Below are positions 1 through 10,878 of a DNA stretch of 64,000 nt, piece by piece (the first letter of the stretch is position 1; each line of letters begins with the position of its first letter). The stretch is from Vesta saturnalis. Lineage: Eukaryota; Arthropoda; Insecta; Coleoptera; Lampyridae. Under the pieces are notes generated by a model. That model was given only the letters and a program-made list of their open reading frames with translations, ran no database searches and was not told where the DNA came from. Where the stretch lies: assembly GCA_036346205.1 (NCBI GenBank), contig JARFJB010000408.1, positions 2,657,501 to 2,721,500 on the forward strand, given 5' to 3'. The position numbers were made by a program, and so were the translations under genes.

Positions 1-403
1 TTCGTATTAGCAAAGATCTTGCACAGTTAAAGTTAAAATAAAATTAAACCTATAGTAAAATAAGTGGTAACAGTATTAGTAAAACCGGGTTGCCTGAAAT
101 GTAAATCTCTCAAATTTCCGTATGAGAATTTTAATTACTCACTGTATAAAAGTAACACTAAATAAAAAATTAAACAAAATGAAAATGGCTTCTACTTAAA
201 CACGTAGTTCAAGCAATGAATGAAAATCGCTCTAAGTAACCCTGCGCAATGACCGAAAATGACTCAAAGCGCGGAAATGGATGTGCAGTGAATAATAATT
301 GAAATAATTTAGTAAAAGGACTAAATAGAGATTTTACGAAAATAAGGTATGCAACTAACGCTACACGAAATGCACTTAAGTTGCCAATAAGAACGTAAAT
401 TTT
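1..403. other. AT-rich intergenic sequence, nothing recognised
   Basis: This stretch has no convincing coding sequence, RNA gene or repeat that I can identify. It lies downstream of the minus-strand transposase remnant that follows, and may include that element's 3' end, but I could not find matching terminal repeats. Confidence 0.5.
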
Positions 404-1159
404 TTAACATACATAAAAAGGTTTGTTACAAGGGTGTAATTTTGACACGAAGTTCGTCCAAATTGTTAGCACGTTCATGCCTGTGTCCATAAATTTGCTG
501 GGATACGTATCCCCAAACAAAAAGTCGTTCCGCGCGATATCAGGCGAGCAAGGAGGATATTTCATAGTACCCTTTCTACTAATAATACGGTTAGGGAACG
601 TAGTTTCCAAAAATTGTTGAACTCTTATTACAGTATGAGCAGGACAGCCATCTTCTTGATACGAAATGTCATCAAAGTTTATATTGAGGCGTTGAACAGA
701 TGGAACTATTTGTGTAGTTTGCAACTTATAGCAACGGTATTTATACCTTTTCAAGATATTACGAACTGTTCTTGGTTCAATATTCGTTTCTTCAGCAATT
801 TCTGTGCTATTACACGGGAAATTAGTTTCTAATAAACTACACACTGCAATTTCTTGGAGTTCGCGCTCTTAGTTTAAGTTACGATCAGGATGCTCACCAT
901 CATTACCATCAATGCTACTGCATTTTCTACAATTATTTAAACATCCACATTTTTCAAATTTACAAACAGTACGAATAATCGTACTTTCTGATGGAATTGG
1001 CCTGTTTTCAAACGAAAAAGCAAACTTGTCCATTATTTCTTGTGCAGTGCTTCCTGAATAATACCACTTAATAATCTGTATTTTTTCTTCAGTGGAATAC
1101 ATGAGTATTGTGTCGGACTTGCAAAAACACCGATTTTCAATTCTCGTTGACAGTAGCAA
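404..1159 (-). pseudogene. Mariner-like (IS630/Tc1 superfamily) transposase remnant
   Basis: Two minus-strand reading frames, 1159-869 and 844-404, form one decayed transposase. The upstream part has the DUF4817-type helix-turn-helix region, with EEKIQIIKWYYSGSTAQEI followed by a second helix around STIIRTVCKFEK. The downstream part begins with the second DNA-binding helix (TRTVRNILKRYKY-like, then YKLQ) and jumps directly to the catalytic core around YQEDGCPAHT, where the second acidic residue is kept. It continues to the SPDIARNDF region, which corresponds to the family's SPDLTPLDF block. The segment with the first catalytic aspartate (usually an SDE motif) is missing, so the protein is internally deleted as well as interrupted near 845-871. 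The family moves DNA by cut-and-paste at TA targets. I found no terminal inverted repeats. The copy is certainly dead; family assignment is by motif recognition. Confidence 0.8.
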
Positions 1160-2449
1160 TTAAATGTATCATTGATACTAGCCTACACAAAAGTTGTGTA
1201 TTATATCTCACTTAGCACGTGAACTGATTGTATTGTCTTTGTTTTACATATTATAAGTCAGACCCCCGATATTTCTCCATACCTGCATCTAGGACAATTT
1301 TAAAAGGTATTATTTACTGCAGGTGCAAAATTCCGATTTATCAAATTTAATTTAAATCCAACAACTGGCTATTACTACAAGAAAAAAAAACAAAAGCTTT
1401 CTGAGAATCAAAAACGTTAAATCTACAATGACCTCGGAATTTTTCTCTTCGACATTGAATAAAACTTCTAAATTACAGCAAACATCATTATCAACAAGCA
1501 TATTAATGTACAAAGCAAATAAAACAATGTTACAAGCGTCTTTTCGCAATTTACATTGTTATGGGCCAAATTCCATCAATCAGCTGCCAACCTTTTATTA
1601 TATATGTCGCACAAACGCAAATTTAACAGAATCCTGAATGGGCACATTTTTTTAAACAATCTTGTACAAATTCTTAAACACATAATAAACTGGCTATTTA
1701 ACTTTCACAAAAAAAAAACAAACAAATAGCACGTGATACCTTTCTACTGCATTTAAAAATCAGAGTAATAATGTCTATAACTTCAATAAATTCGAAAAAA
1801 CTGTTTATCACAAAATTATAAAACTTGCTGCACCCCTCCGCGCCGACGTCGACTAAATACAGGTTACAGGATTTTTCTGATCAGCACGAGGCTAAATGTC
1901 TCTGAGTATACTTATACCGCATAAAAGTAATCAGCTAATTTAACAACTTTATTGTACAATCTCAACAAAATTAAAAAGCGCGCCTTCACTTAGCCATAAC
2001 GATACGACCGACGTAGGACGCCGAAAAAGCCCCACTTCGACTTTCAAGATCGAAACCTGAACTCCAACTGGACTGAAAAAGGAATCAATCCGCCGCCCCC
2101 TCTTCAATAGTAATTGGACTGGGTAAATAACAACTCATCATTTCACTTGGAAACTCAACGATAAAAACAACTAAAGACTGTCGTCAGTTCAGGAACGCAC
2201 GCAACGTAATACTACCAACGACTGTAGACAAAATCAAATAAGTTCTCAACAATATTTACAAAATCCTACACAAGCCAGACTATCACTACTCTGTATGATC
2301 GACTTTAAGCAAACAACTCAATTGATATAAACTACGAATTCCAGACGACTATCATGATATCAGAACTCCACAGGATGTGAAATTAACCGTAATTAAATTT
2401 ATCAAATTATACAATCTACTGTATATACATTTGTACTAAAATAATTTTA
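1160..2449. other. AT-rich intergenic sequence, nothing recognised
   Basis: Short open frames near 1352-1637 overlap each other on opposite strands, have low complexity and match nothing I recognise. A somewhat more GC-rich patch lies at about 1830-2230 with no clear coding or repeat structure. Confidence 0.4.
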
Positions 2450-2610
2450 AAAGTTATTTGTATTGCAAGGACAGAAAATAGTTGTTTGCGAGTACAAGTA
2501 AACTTTACAGGCCGAGACGAGGTCGAGGACTACAAATTTATGAGTACTCGCAAAGCACTTTATGGCATAGTGATACACAATATTTTTGTGCCGACGTTAA
2601 CAACTGTTTT
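2450..2610 (-). repeat. Foldback repeat, copy A (inverted)
   Basis: Reverse-complemented, this segment matches 2822-2970 and 3319-3444. Shared blocks are a GACGTCGGCACAAAAAT-like core, a GCGAGTACTCATAAATTTG block (present as CAAATTTATGAGTACTCGC near 2535) and an outer end reading TTGCAATACAAATAACTTTT when inverted. A small open frame at 2486-2716 lies over this repeat and is not a gene. The family is unknown; it looks like a non-autonomous foldback element or nested MITE. Confidence 0.7.
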
Positions 2611-2746
2611 TAAAATCAATAAACTAGTGCACTTTCCGGGCGCATTTGAGGTGTACATATGCGATATTACAGAACGGAGACATAAAAAGATTTTTTTGTG
2701 CCTTCTTGGTGTATAAAATATTTTACTTTGCGTTTTTCACCCTAGG

Positions 2747-2810
2747 CCGGCAAAGATAATACTAAATTACAGTTGGCACTCGTTGTAATTGCAGAACTGA
2801 TAGAATATTA
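2747..2810 (+). repeat. Direct repeat, copy 1
   Basis: The segment starting CCGGCAAAGATAATACTAA recurs 280 bp downstream at 3027-3086 with small differences. Both copies end at GAACTGAT(A/G)GAATA. The pair sits between foldback copies A, B and C and suggests a local duplication of part of the element. Confidence 0.7.
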
Positions 2811-2821
2811 TTGATGTTAAT

Positions 2822-2970
2822 AACAATTGTTGACGTCGGCACAAAAATCTTGTGCATCACTCTGCCATAAAATGTTTTGCGAGTACTCATAAATTTGCAG
2901 TCTTCGACCTGCAGAGTTTACGCGTAGTCACACACACCCATTTTCTGGCCTTGTGATACAAATATCTTTT
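2822..2970 (+). repeat. Foldback repeat, copy B
   Basis: This copy runs in the opposite direction to copy A and parallel to copy C. It starts AACAATTGTTGACGTCGGCA and ends with TTGTGATACAAATATCTTTT. Together with A it forms an inverted pair of about 520 bp overall. Confidence 0.7.
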
Positions 2971-3026
2971 TCGTTCCGTCGTTCTGTAATAGCGCATATG
3001 CAGAAACTATACGTTTTCGGCATAAA

Positions 3027-3086
3027 CCGGCAAAAATAATACTAATTTACAGTTATTCGTTGTAGTGACAGAACTGATGGAATAAT
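3027..3086 (+). repeat. Direct repeat, copy 2
   Basis: Second copy of the CCGGCAAA(A/G)ATAATACTAA block, offset 280 bp from the copy at 2747. Confidence 0.7.
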
Positions 3087-3318
3087 CGACATAATCGACA
3101 TTTGACACAACATAACGCCTAGTCGCGTTACCGTGTACGTGTATTAGCTCCTTATAAACTATAAATTGGTAAGGTACCTACAAAACTCGAGTAATGAATA
3201 ATTTCGCTATTGTATTTTTTAGGTTATATTGGTTGTTGTCAGTTGTCAGTATTGCCAACGTAATTTCAACAGGTACGAAATTTTAAAAAGTACAACAATT
3301 TGGTTTATTTATTTTAAT

Positions 3319-3444
3319 AACAATTGTTGACGTCAGCACAAAAAATCTTATGTATCACTGTGCCATAAAATGGTTTGCGAGTACTCATAAATTTGCAAAG
3401 TACTTATACTCGCCATTTTTTGGACTTGTAATACAAATAACTAT
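3319..3444 (+). repeat. Foldback repeat, copy C
   Basis: Third copy, in the same orientation as B. It starts AACAATTGTTGACGTCAGCA and ends with TTGTAATACAAATAACTATT. A and C bracket 2450-3444, so one reading is a roughly 1-kb foldback element with B as an internal duplication. Confidence 0.7.
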
Positions 3445-4005
3445 TTCTACTAGCAATGTGACAAAGTAATCACTTATTAAGTTCGACGGCAGTCGACCAG
3501 GGTCATTTTCCCTAGATATGAAAATAATGTTTCATACATTTTTTTTTGTGAATTAAATGTAAAATACAAATGCATTACTTGAAATTTCTTTAACAACAAA
3601 AATGTTTGTCAAAACTTTTCATTTTAATAAGTTGCATTGTTAATAAAAAGATTATTACTTCGTCATAAGCACGTTTACAAGTCAAAATCAGTGGTAGAGT
3701 AGTTTCAAAATGTCGTGACACTTGCCCCTCCATGCGCATATGATTTAAACGCGTCGAAAGTATTGGACAAATATGCTACTATTCAACTTATGAATGTAGT
3801 CATACGCTTTATTTACTTCACGTTGTATTCGTACGTTGCCGATTGAATTTAGTCCTTCTGGTTTATACAAAATGCCTTTTTCAAGACGCTTTTTATTATT
3901 TCATCATTATTTGTTGTTCAAACTGCCAAGTAAACGTTTTGATCATGAGTGGAGTAGTTGTTCACAGTCAATGATCGTGAAATTATTTATAAATTGTATA
4001 CATTT
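3445..4005. other. AT-rich intergenic sequence, nothing recognised
   Basis: No coding region or repeat is recognised. This is the presumed 5' flank of the transposase remnant that starts at 4006, but I saw no matching inverted repeat for its other side. Confidence 0.4.
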
Positions 4006-5269
4006 ATGAAGCGAAAAAAAGAATAAAAAGATTTTATTATCCCTGTCGATCGTGTGTATGAAAGATTAGCAGAAGCAACAAGCGTGTCCAGAAGAACAAT
4101 TAAAAGCGTTACACAGGAAGGCAGACCGGAACCTGAAGGAAGTACATTTGGTTCACCTCGTAAAACAATAAACAAACCAGCACCTAGATTAGCTATCGAC
4201 AAGTTTGATGAAGAAGTTGTTAGAAAAATAATTTACAATTTTGTGTATATCCAAAACCAAAAATCAACAATGAAAAATGTGTTCGCAGCTGCCCAAGACG
4301 AAGGGATACATTTAAGAGGAAAATTAAGCAGCTTTCGATCGATTGTGAAAAAGATGGGTTTCCAATGGCAGAAGACTAAAGACAACAGGAAGGTCTAATG
4401 GAAACTTCCGCAATAAGGGCGAAAAGAACCACATTTTTAAGAAATATGAAAAAGCACAGAGAAGAGGGCAGAAACATCACTTATATTGACGAATCATACT
4501 TCACATACGAGTTCGCATGGACGGTATGACAGCAGTCACAAGGGTGTGAATGCACCTGTTTCAAAAGGACAACGCCTAATAACGTTACATTGTGGTGGAG
4601 CCTTAGGATTTGTACCAAATGCATTGTTGATGTTTAAATCGGGATTAAAGTCAGGAGATTATCATGACAACATGAATTTTAAGAATTATATTAAGTGGTT
4701 GACCGAAAAACCTATTCCCAATCCCGAGCCTAATTCTGTGTTAGTGGTTGATAACACATTTTACCACAACATATCTACCGAGTCTAATCCAGCATGTGAC
4801 TGGAAAAAAGGTGAAATGCAGAAGTGGTTAAACAAACGTGGGATTCCATTTGAACAAAGTGAGACAAAACCCGAACTCTACGAGAAAATTAAACTTCATC
4901 GACCAGTTCATAAAAATTATTTAATCGATAAGTTGATGACTAAACACGGTCATTCCCTACCATCCAGAGCTAAATCCAATTGAAAAGATATGGACTCAAG
5001 TTAAAAATTATGTAGGGACTAATAATATTACGTTTAAATTTGGAGATGTGTAGAAATGAGCAGAGAATAAATTTAAATCAATTGGTAGTGATGAATGGGA
5101 AGCTGTGTGCAAACATACAGAAAGGTTGAACAAGAATATTTAGAAAAAGAAGGTTTTATTGATGAAATCGAAGAGCTGATTTTTACTGCGAATACAGGTG
5201 AAAGTGATTAAGACATTGATTACACCAGTAGTGACAAAGACAGCGGCAGTGAATTAGATTCTAGTTAAT
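4006..5269 (+). pseudogene. Tc1/IS630-type (DDE_3) transposase, frameshifted
   Basis: A possible start ATG at 4006 is followed by an in-frame stop at 4024, then by a good reading frame from about 4054. That frame has an N-terminal DNA-binding region (SVSRRTIKSVTQEG) and ends SFRSIVKKMGFQWQKTKDNR. The next part continues in another frame around ITYIDESY, which holds the first acidic residue. It then returns to the first frame at 4486-4983 with APVSKGQRLITLHCGGALGF, a KSGDYHDNMNF block and VLVVDNTFYHN, which holds the second acidic residue. A small deletion after HGHS shifts the frame again into PYHPELNPIEKIW, which carries the third acidic residue. An acidic tail (about DYTSSDKDSGSELDSS) closes the protein. 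All three catalytic residues survive but in different frames, so the copy is inactive. The same family recurs at 52394-52950 and 61574-62090. Confidence 0.85.
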
Positions 5270-5289
5270 TAAACTTCTGTAGTTATTTA

Positions 5290-6113
5290 TTTTTGTATCT
5301 TAATAAAATGTTTTATCAATTTCTGATTTATTTTACATATTGGTATTAGAATTTGAAATACTTCTACAAAAATATTTTCCGATCAATCAAGGAGGGTCTC
5401 ATTAAGTTGTACACTGCTCTGAAACGTAGTAGTTATTTCAACGTTTGTGTTCTGTCCTCCTATTAGAAGTAATTCAAGTTATAATATTATAATCACATTG
5501 AGAAGCTTCATTCAAGTTTTGTTTGGTACACATTTACACCTATAGATTATTACTTAGTCTAAGAATTATCGAACAAATCATTTTTCACATTTTGTAGTCA
5601 GTACAATAAACTAATAGTGTGATGCGAGTAAATGCTTGTCGTATTTGTAATAACACTTTCTGACACTTATTCTAATGTAATGAGGCTAAATGATTGATTC
5701 TTGTTGTTGGTTCTTAAAAATATAAATATTTAGAACTGCAATCAACGGTGAGTTTTCAGAATTCATCAACTCGATGATTGATAAGATTAACAACCAAAAA
5801 TCTTATCAGAAGTAATTCTTATTTTCTCTTATTATCTCTTGGGTGTAATTAAAAGTTTATAAAACGTTGAACTTCATTTTTGCAAATCCTTGATAAAAAC
5901 AGCTGGTGTTCAACAGGTTAGGTTATGTTTACTAACTAAAATAATTATTTTAATGCAAATATGAAATAGGTAATCCAATACACACCTAAATGGAAATTGT
6001 TAGAAATGATTCAATAAAAATGTATTCAATTACGATATCAATCGTTAAAGAAATCGATCATTACTCAACTTATTCATTTGCCGTATATTTTTAGAATTAC
6101 CGAAATGTCCCGA
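5290..6113. other. AT-rich intergenic sequence, nothing recognised
   Basis: No coding sequence or repeat is recognised between the Tc1/IS630 pseudogene and the left end of the P-like element. Confidence 0.4.
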
Positions 6114-6152
6114 TTATAACCCCAGAATAGAGAGTAGTCAGAAGTGTCACTC
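6114..6152. repeat. Left terminal inverted repeat of P-like element
   Basis: Pairs with 9697-9734 in inverted orientation. Confidence 0.85.
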
Positions 6153-6223
6153 TTGGATATTTATGGTCTCGGTTGATATTCGCGCAACTGCTGTGCGCAT
6201 ACGTTACGAGGACGAATAGTTAA

Positions 6224-6250
6224 ATCCCAGAATAGATTCTGGGGTTAAAT
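6224..6250. repeat. Small palindrome copying the TIR tip
   Basis: The sequence TCCCAGAATAGATTCTGGGG is a near-perfect palindrome whose arms repeat the ACCCCAGAAT tip of the terminal repeat. It may be an internal transposase-binding site or a relic of a nested end. Confidence 0.5.
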
Positions 6251-6480
6251 TAGTATATTTGAATTTACCGCGTTTTTTATTAACATTTCAATATGGCGTA
6301 TATCGGCAATCAACTGTTAGTTGCGTGTTCTCCTAATTATCTTTGAGTGTGTTAATTTTGGTTATTGTTTTATGGTGTTAATTGTTTTGTGATTGTTAGT
6401 GTGGACAGATTAATAAAATTAGTTACGTGTGTTGATAGTTTTTGTCAATACTAAGGATTTTATCTTTGACTGTTGTAAAA

Positions 6481-8445
6481 ATGGGATTCGAATACTGTGC
6501 TGTGATCAATTGTTCTAATAATAGTGGAAACAGCAAACACTTGAAGTTTTTCCGAGTACCTAAAGAGGTCAAAAGGTATGTAAACCTTAAGTAATATATT
6601 ATTAGCAGATCTAGCAAAAGAACCTGAAAAAACTCTTCTCAATAGGCGAGTTACGAAAGAATGCTGAACCTATGTTGTTTGAAGAAGGCCAAGGGTTTAA
6701 AGGTAACTACGTTTAAAATGAAATCAATAATCCTGATTGTATCTTTTTATTAGCACTCAGTATTGCCACTACTTCGAGTGGTGTACTTCATAAGGTACCT
6801 AATGATTCACCAACGACAACAGTACATGATGAAGTCGTCACAACAGGGTCAACTGTTAAATCTTCGCAATTAGGTACTTATGTAAAATTTAATAATAGGC
6901 AGTAGCATTTTGTTGTTAAGTATGCGGTTCTCGTTCTCGTAACATACAGCTACGATCACATATTAAATTATATGCAACAACAACTTGTTTACATCAAAAA
7001 CTCAAAGTGTTTTGGTAGGTTCATACAAATTACCTACAAATTTATCAACAGTCATAGATAGCTTTAATTATAAGGATTCACATAATTAATAATGATTAGT
7101 TTGTGACAAATTAATGTAATTGTGGAAATATTTCATTTTACAGATACATCTCATAAAGGAAGTCAAACTCCTCCTCAGCTCAGCTTGTCTACTCCAAGAA
7201 AACGCTTTTTAAGAGCTGAAATTCATAATCTTAAAAGAAGATGTATATGGCAATCATTTTCACAAGCATCACAACCAGCACAGGATGATTGTACAAAGGA
7301 GAATTTTATCAGATTTTGTAAGAACACATTCAGTACAGGAATGGCAAATTTTTTCATTATGCAAATAGAGCTTACATCAAAGAAGGCAAAGGGATCCAGA
7401 TACAGTGATTTTTTTAAGCAGTTTGCGCTGACTGTTTATTTTTTAGGACCGTCAGTCTATAGGTTTTTAAAAGAGACATTTAGATTACCTTCCAAGACCA
7501 CTTTGTGTAGATTAACCACTAAGTGGGATATTACATCAGGTTTCAATGAATTTATTTTTCAAATGGTTGCGATTAAAGTAGGTAACTTAAATGAAAAGGG
7601 AAAGGATTGCATTTTATGTGCGAATGAAATGTCTGTAAAAACCCATTTATTTTATAATCGTTCAAAAGATATTATAATTGGTTTCCATCAGAATAATGAT
7701 AGGAAATCATATTCTCCTGCAGACAGTGCACTTGCACTTATGGCTAGAGGAATCCATCAGAATTGGAAGCAACCTATCGCATTTTTCTTTGTAACCAATA
7801 GTTGACAAGTCCAGTACTTGCAAGATTTTATCTTCAACGTAATAGTAAAGCTAAATCATATTGGACTAAGGGTTCGCGCTTTAATAACTGATCAAGGTTC
7901 TAATTTTGTGAAGTTTTCAAAAGATGTAGGAGCCACTCCAGATAAACCATATTTTATAGTAGATGGTAAAAGAATATTCCATCTGTTTGATACACCACAT
8001 CTTTTGAAATCAACTAGGAATAATTTTTTAAAATATACGTTTATAAGTAATAATGATAATATTAATTTTAAATACATAGAAATGTTATACAATAGAGATA
8101 AGGAAATGTCATTTAGAAGAGAATGGACAAAAGAATACATTTGGAAACTTAACAATGCCACCTAATTCTTTTTATTTGTATATTTTTCATTTGGATACAA
8201 CATTTTGTGAATTATTTCCAAAACTGTCAATTGAAGACAATATTGGCCATAAAATAAAACTTGAATTACAAAAAATTCCTTTTGCAAAGCCTTGCGACGA
8301 TTTTAATATTGATTATCTGTTGTCCCTTTTTGTCCGAATGAAAGTATTCTATACTCTCAAATATGCTAATAGAAGTTTCAGAGAACAAAACCACGGAAGA
8401 CACAGTAAGACCAATAAAAAAATTATAAACTTACTGCATTTGTAA
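6481..8445 (+). pseudogene. P-element/THAP9-like transposase, multi-exon, broken
   Basis: A first exon at 6481-6575 encodes MGFEYCAVINC and the start of a THAP zinc finger (Cys-x4-Cys, then KFFRVPKEVKR), followed by a donor-like GTATGT. Likely later exons are about 6613-6701 (ends RKNAEPMLFEE), 6754-6874 and 7144 onward. The last two junctions join in phase. The first does not, and the Cys-x2-His half of the finger is not found. The main exon carries the RNase-H-like core: NEMSVKTHLFYN, where the family normally has DEM, then MARGIHQNWKQPIAFFF and ITDQGSNFVKF. An in-frame TGA at 7803 and a frameshift near 8155 interrupt it. The end has FVRMKVFYTLKYANR and stops at 8445. So the first catalytic aspartate codon reads asparagine and the gene is dead. 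It lies between the inverted repeats of the enclosing element. Confidence 0.85.
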
Positions 8446-9173
8446 GAATTGTTATGTATTTTAAGATATTGGTAACTTTTCCGCCCTTCACTAAAAATTA
8501 ATCACTTTACATCTCTCTTTGCAATGTACCTACACTCAATATTAATTAATGTATTTTCTATCTACTGTATGTTTTTCAAATCTAGACTACTTTGTGATGT
8601 ACCACAACTGGTGCATCTGTACCTATTGATTTTATAAATTAGAAGGTGGGTTGTATTCAAACCATTTAGTGAATATGGGTGGTTGTAGTATTATTTAGAT
8701 AGGATAGAAATAAGGTGTGCTTACAAATATAAGTTGTTCATAGATAAAGATCTATGAAGTTGTTAAAACAATAGTTGAGGGTTGTTGATTATATATTTTG
8801 AAAATAATGAATTCATTATTTTTTCCTCTGATAATATATTTATATATAATTTATATACTGTGTTTTATTGTGTTACCTTTATTTTATCCTTTCTTAGATA
8901 TCCACAACACATATTCTGTAACAACTCTTACACAACGTAAGTGGTCTTACCTGGTTTCTCATGACAATCATTTCGCCTAAATAGTTTCGCGTATTAACTT
9001 TGTTGTGCAGTTGTACGACATATTACCGATGTCACGTAGGTATTGAGTACATGTCATTTTAAAATCGTATAATTACTTTATAGTCCTGGAAATCCTAAAA
9101 TGTTGCACGTGACATATGATATTAAACAGTACCAATATAATATTAAAATTTAGGATTGTTGTTAAAGGTAATC

Positions 9174-9176
<3 letters not shown>
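8446..9176. other. Non-coding 3' part of the P-like element
   Basis: AT-rich sequence with no family match. A short open frame at 8798-8980 is hydrophobic and low in complexity and is not supported as a gene. Confidence 0.4.

Positions 9177-9259
<83 letters not shown>
9177..9259. repeat. (TA)n microsatellite
   Basis: Uninterrupted alternating A and T for about 83 bp inside the P-like element. Confidence 0.98.
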
Positions 9260-9264
<5 letters not shown>

Positions 9265-9696
9265 AAATATTCTACAACCAAGTTTTAAGTTAAAATTAAT
9301 TTAGGAGTCACTATTTTATATTTTATTCTGTAACTTTGACATGTGTAAATGGATTAATCCTATAAGCACACAAATAAACTAAGAAAGCACTAAATGAACT
9401 GTAAAAAACCATAACCTAAAATAAAATAATTCATAGGACAGTACTGATGACATTTGATCATACTAGTAACGTGCAACGCTCTTTGCTTAATCCGAACTTT
9501 AAGTTTATTTGTAGTTTTGCAAATTCATCAATTACATTTAGTAGTCGTTTTAAAATTTGGAGTATTTCATTCAATCTGGCAACATACATATATGATTACA
9601 TCCAATACGAAATGCGGCAACGTTTGCCAGTTACAATGCGCCCAGCAGCTGCGCGTAGGTCAACTTGTGACCACTGACATCAAAGGTGCCGACACT

Positions 9697-9734
9697 GAGT
9701 GACACTTCTGACTACTCTCTATTCTGGGTTATAA
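9697..9734. repeat. Right terminal inverted repeat of P-like element
   Basis: Pairs with 6114-6152. The outermost bases read GGTTATAA going outward. Confidence 0.85.
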
Positions 9735-10860
9735 CGTCGTTTAAGTTTTTCAAATTGTAGAAAATCGCACCGCGCATCTCGAGTGCCACGACGTTTTGTA
9801 ACTACTCTTATACCGAGGAATCAACATCTGTAGAATATAACTGTTTATACATTTTACTAAATTTAAACTTGATTTATAGACCAGTTTAAAACATTTTGCA
9901 TACGAACATAATGTTTTAGATTAACCCAATACAATTATACACATTACTATTTCTTAATCAGAAGATATCTGTCAAGCAACATAGTTTCATTTTGAACCGT
10001 ACCTCTGATTTATTTTTTCTATTACGAGAAAAAAGAAGTACTAGTTGTTACGATTGCAAATTGAATTATATTTATCAAAACGCCGTACTTTTTGTCCTTA
10101 TACAGTTTTTTGATGATCGTCATAAATTCTTTCTTAGGATTTCTTTGTTATTTTAGAGGGCTTAAAAATAATAACATCATGATACATTGTTGTGTCGGTT
10201 TAATTTTTTTACATTTTCTGTTATATTGCTGTACATTTTGAGTTGTATCTAACATTAAAATTTTATTTTCTAAAAAGAGGATATCTTTAATAATTGAGAT
10301 AAAGAAAATATCTGGTGTGGAACAACACACAACCTTCCAACCTGCAAAGTAAAAATTAAAAGAAATGAAGCAATATTGATAATACTTTGATTTGGACGAT
10401 TATGCAACCTATTTTCTAATACGTTCATAAAAAAAATATAAACAATAATCTATGTCAGATGTTAATGGTTAGTAGACATGAATTCCAAAGCCTCTCGTTT
10501 CTATAAAATACTGATAATACAATTTTCATTTTCAATATTATTTAATTAATTCTTAGACTTTATATTAAGAAAGTTTATAAAGAAAAGTTATGAAAAAGTA
10601 AATTTTCTTTAAAAATAATAAAACTAATTCTTATTCAGACATTGAATACACTTTAAGTAATACTAAAATTCTACCTCAGTAATTTTTTGCTGTTAAATTA
10701 TGCGTCGTATCACAAAATCTCATCTAGCTCAATTAATCGATATGTTTAAGATCTATATGTTGGTATTTTTAAATCCTTAAAATATACAACTGTTTGATAA
10801 AAACAAAAAAAATTCTGGTAATAACCTCCCCCCCATGCGGCTGAATTTATACCAAAACCC
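9735..10860. other. AT-rich intergenic sequence, nothing recognised
   Basis: No gene or repeat is recognised. A small minus-strand open frame at 10148-10330 has no features. A C-run (CCTCCCCCCC) lies just before the simple-repeat tract. Confidence 0.4.
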
Positions 10861-10878
10861 AATTAAGTTTAAATACGC

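Larger units (their letters stand above)
6114..9734 (+). mobile_element. P-element-like (THAP9-type) DNA transposon
   Basis: The left end (6114-6152) and right end (9697-9734) are inverted complements that match at nearly every base apart from one extra C on the left. The outer tip reads TTATAACCCCAGAATAG and the inner tip ends GTGTCACTC. Similarity extends into a subterminal block with GCGCA(A/G)CTGCTG near 6183 and its complement near 9645. Between them lies a P-element-type transposase gene on the plus strand and a (TA)n tract at 9177-9259. Length is about 3.6 kb. I see no clear 8-bp target duplication at these borders, so the true tips may be a few bases off or the flanks have decayed. 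Confidence 0.85.

Noticed and set aside
1352..1637. Two overlapping small open frames on opposite strands
   Set aside because: Low-complexity translations, no domain, no start context or family match.
2486..2716. Small plus-strand open frame
   Set aside because: It lies over foldback repeat copy A, whose inverted relatives are not open in a corresponding frame.
8798..9702. Small open frames in the 3' part of the P-like element
   Set aside because: They cover AT-rich filler and the right subterminal inverted repeat; no homology seen.
6106..9742. 8-bp target duplication for the P-like element
   Set aside because: The eight bases outside each inverted end (TGTCCCGA and CGTCGTTT) do not match.
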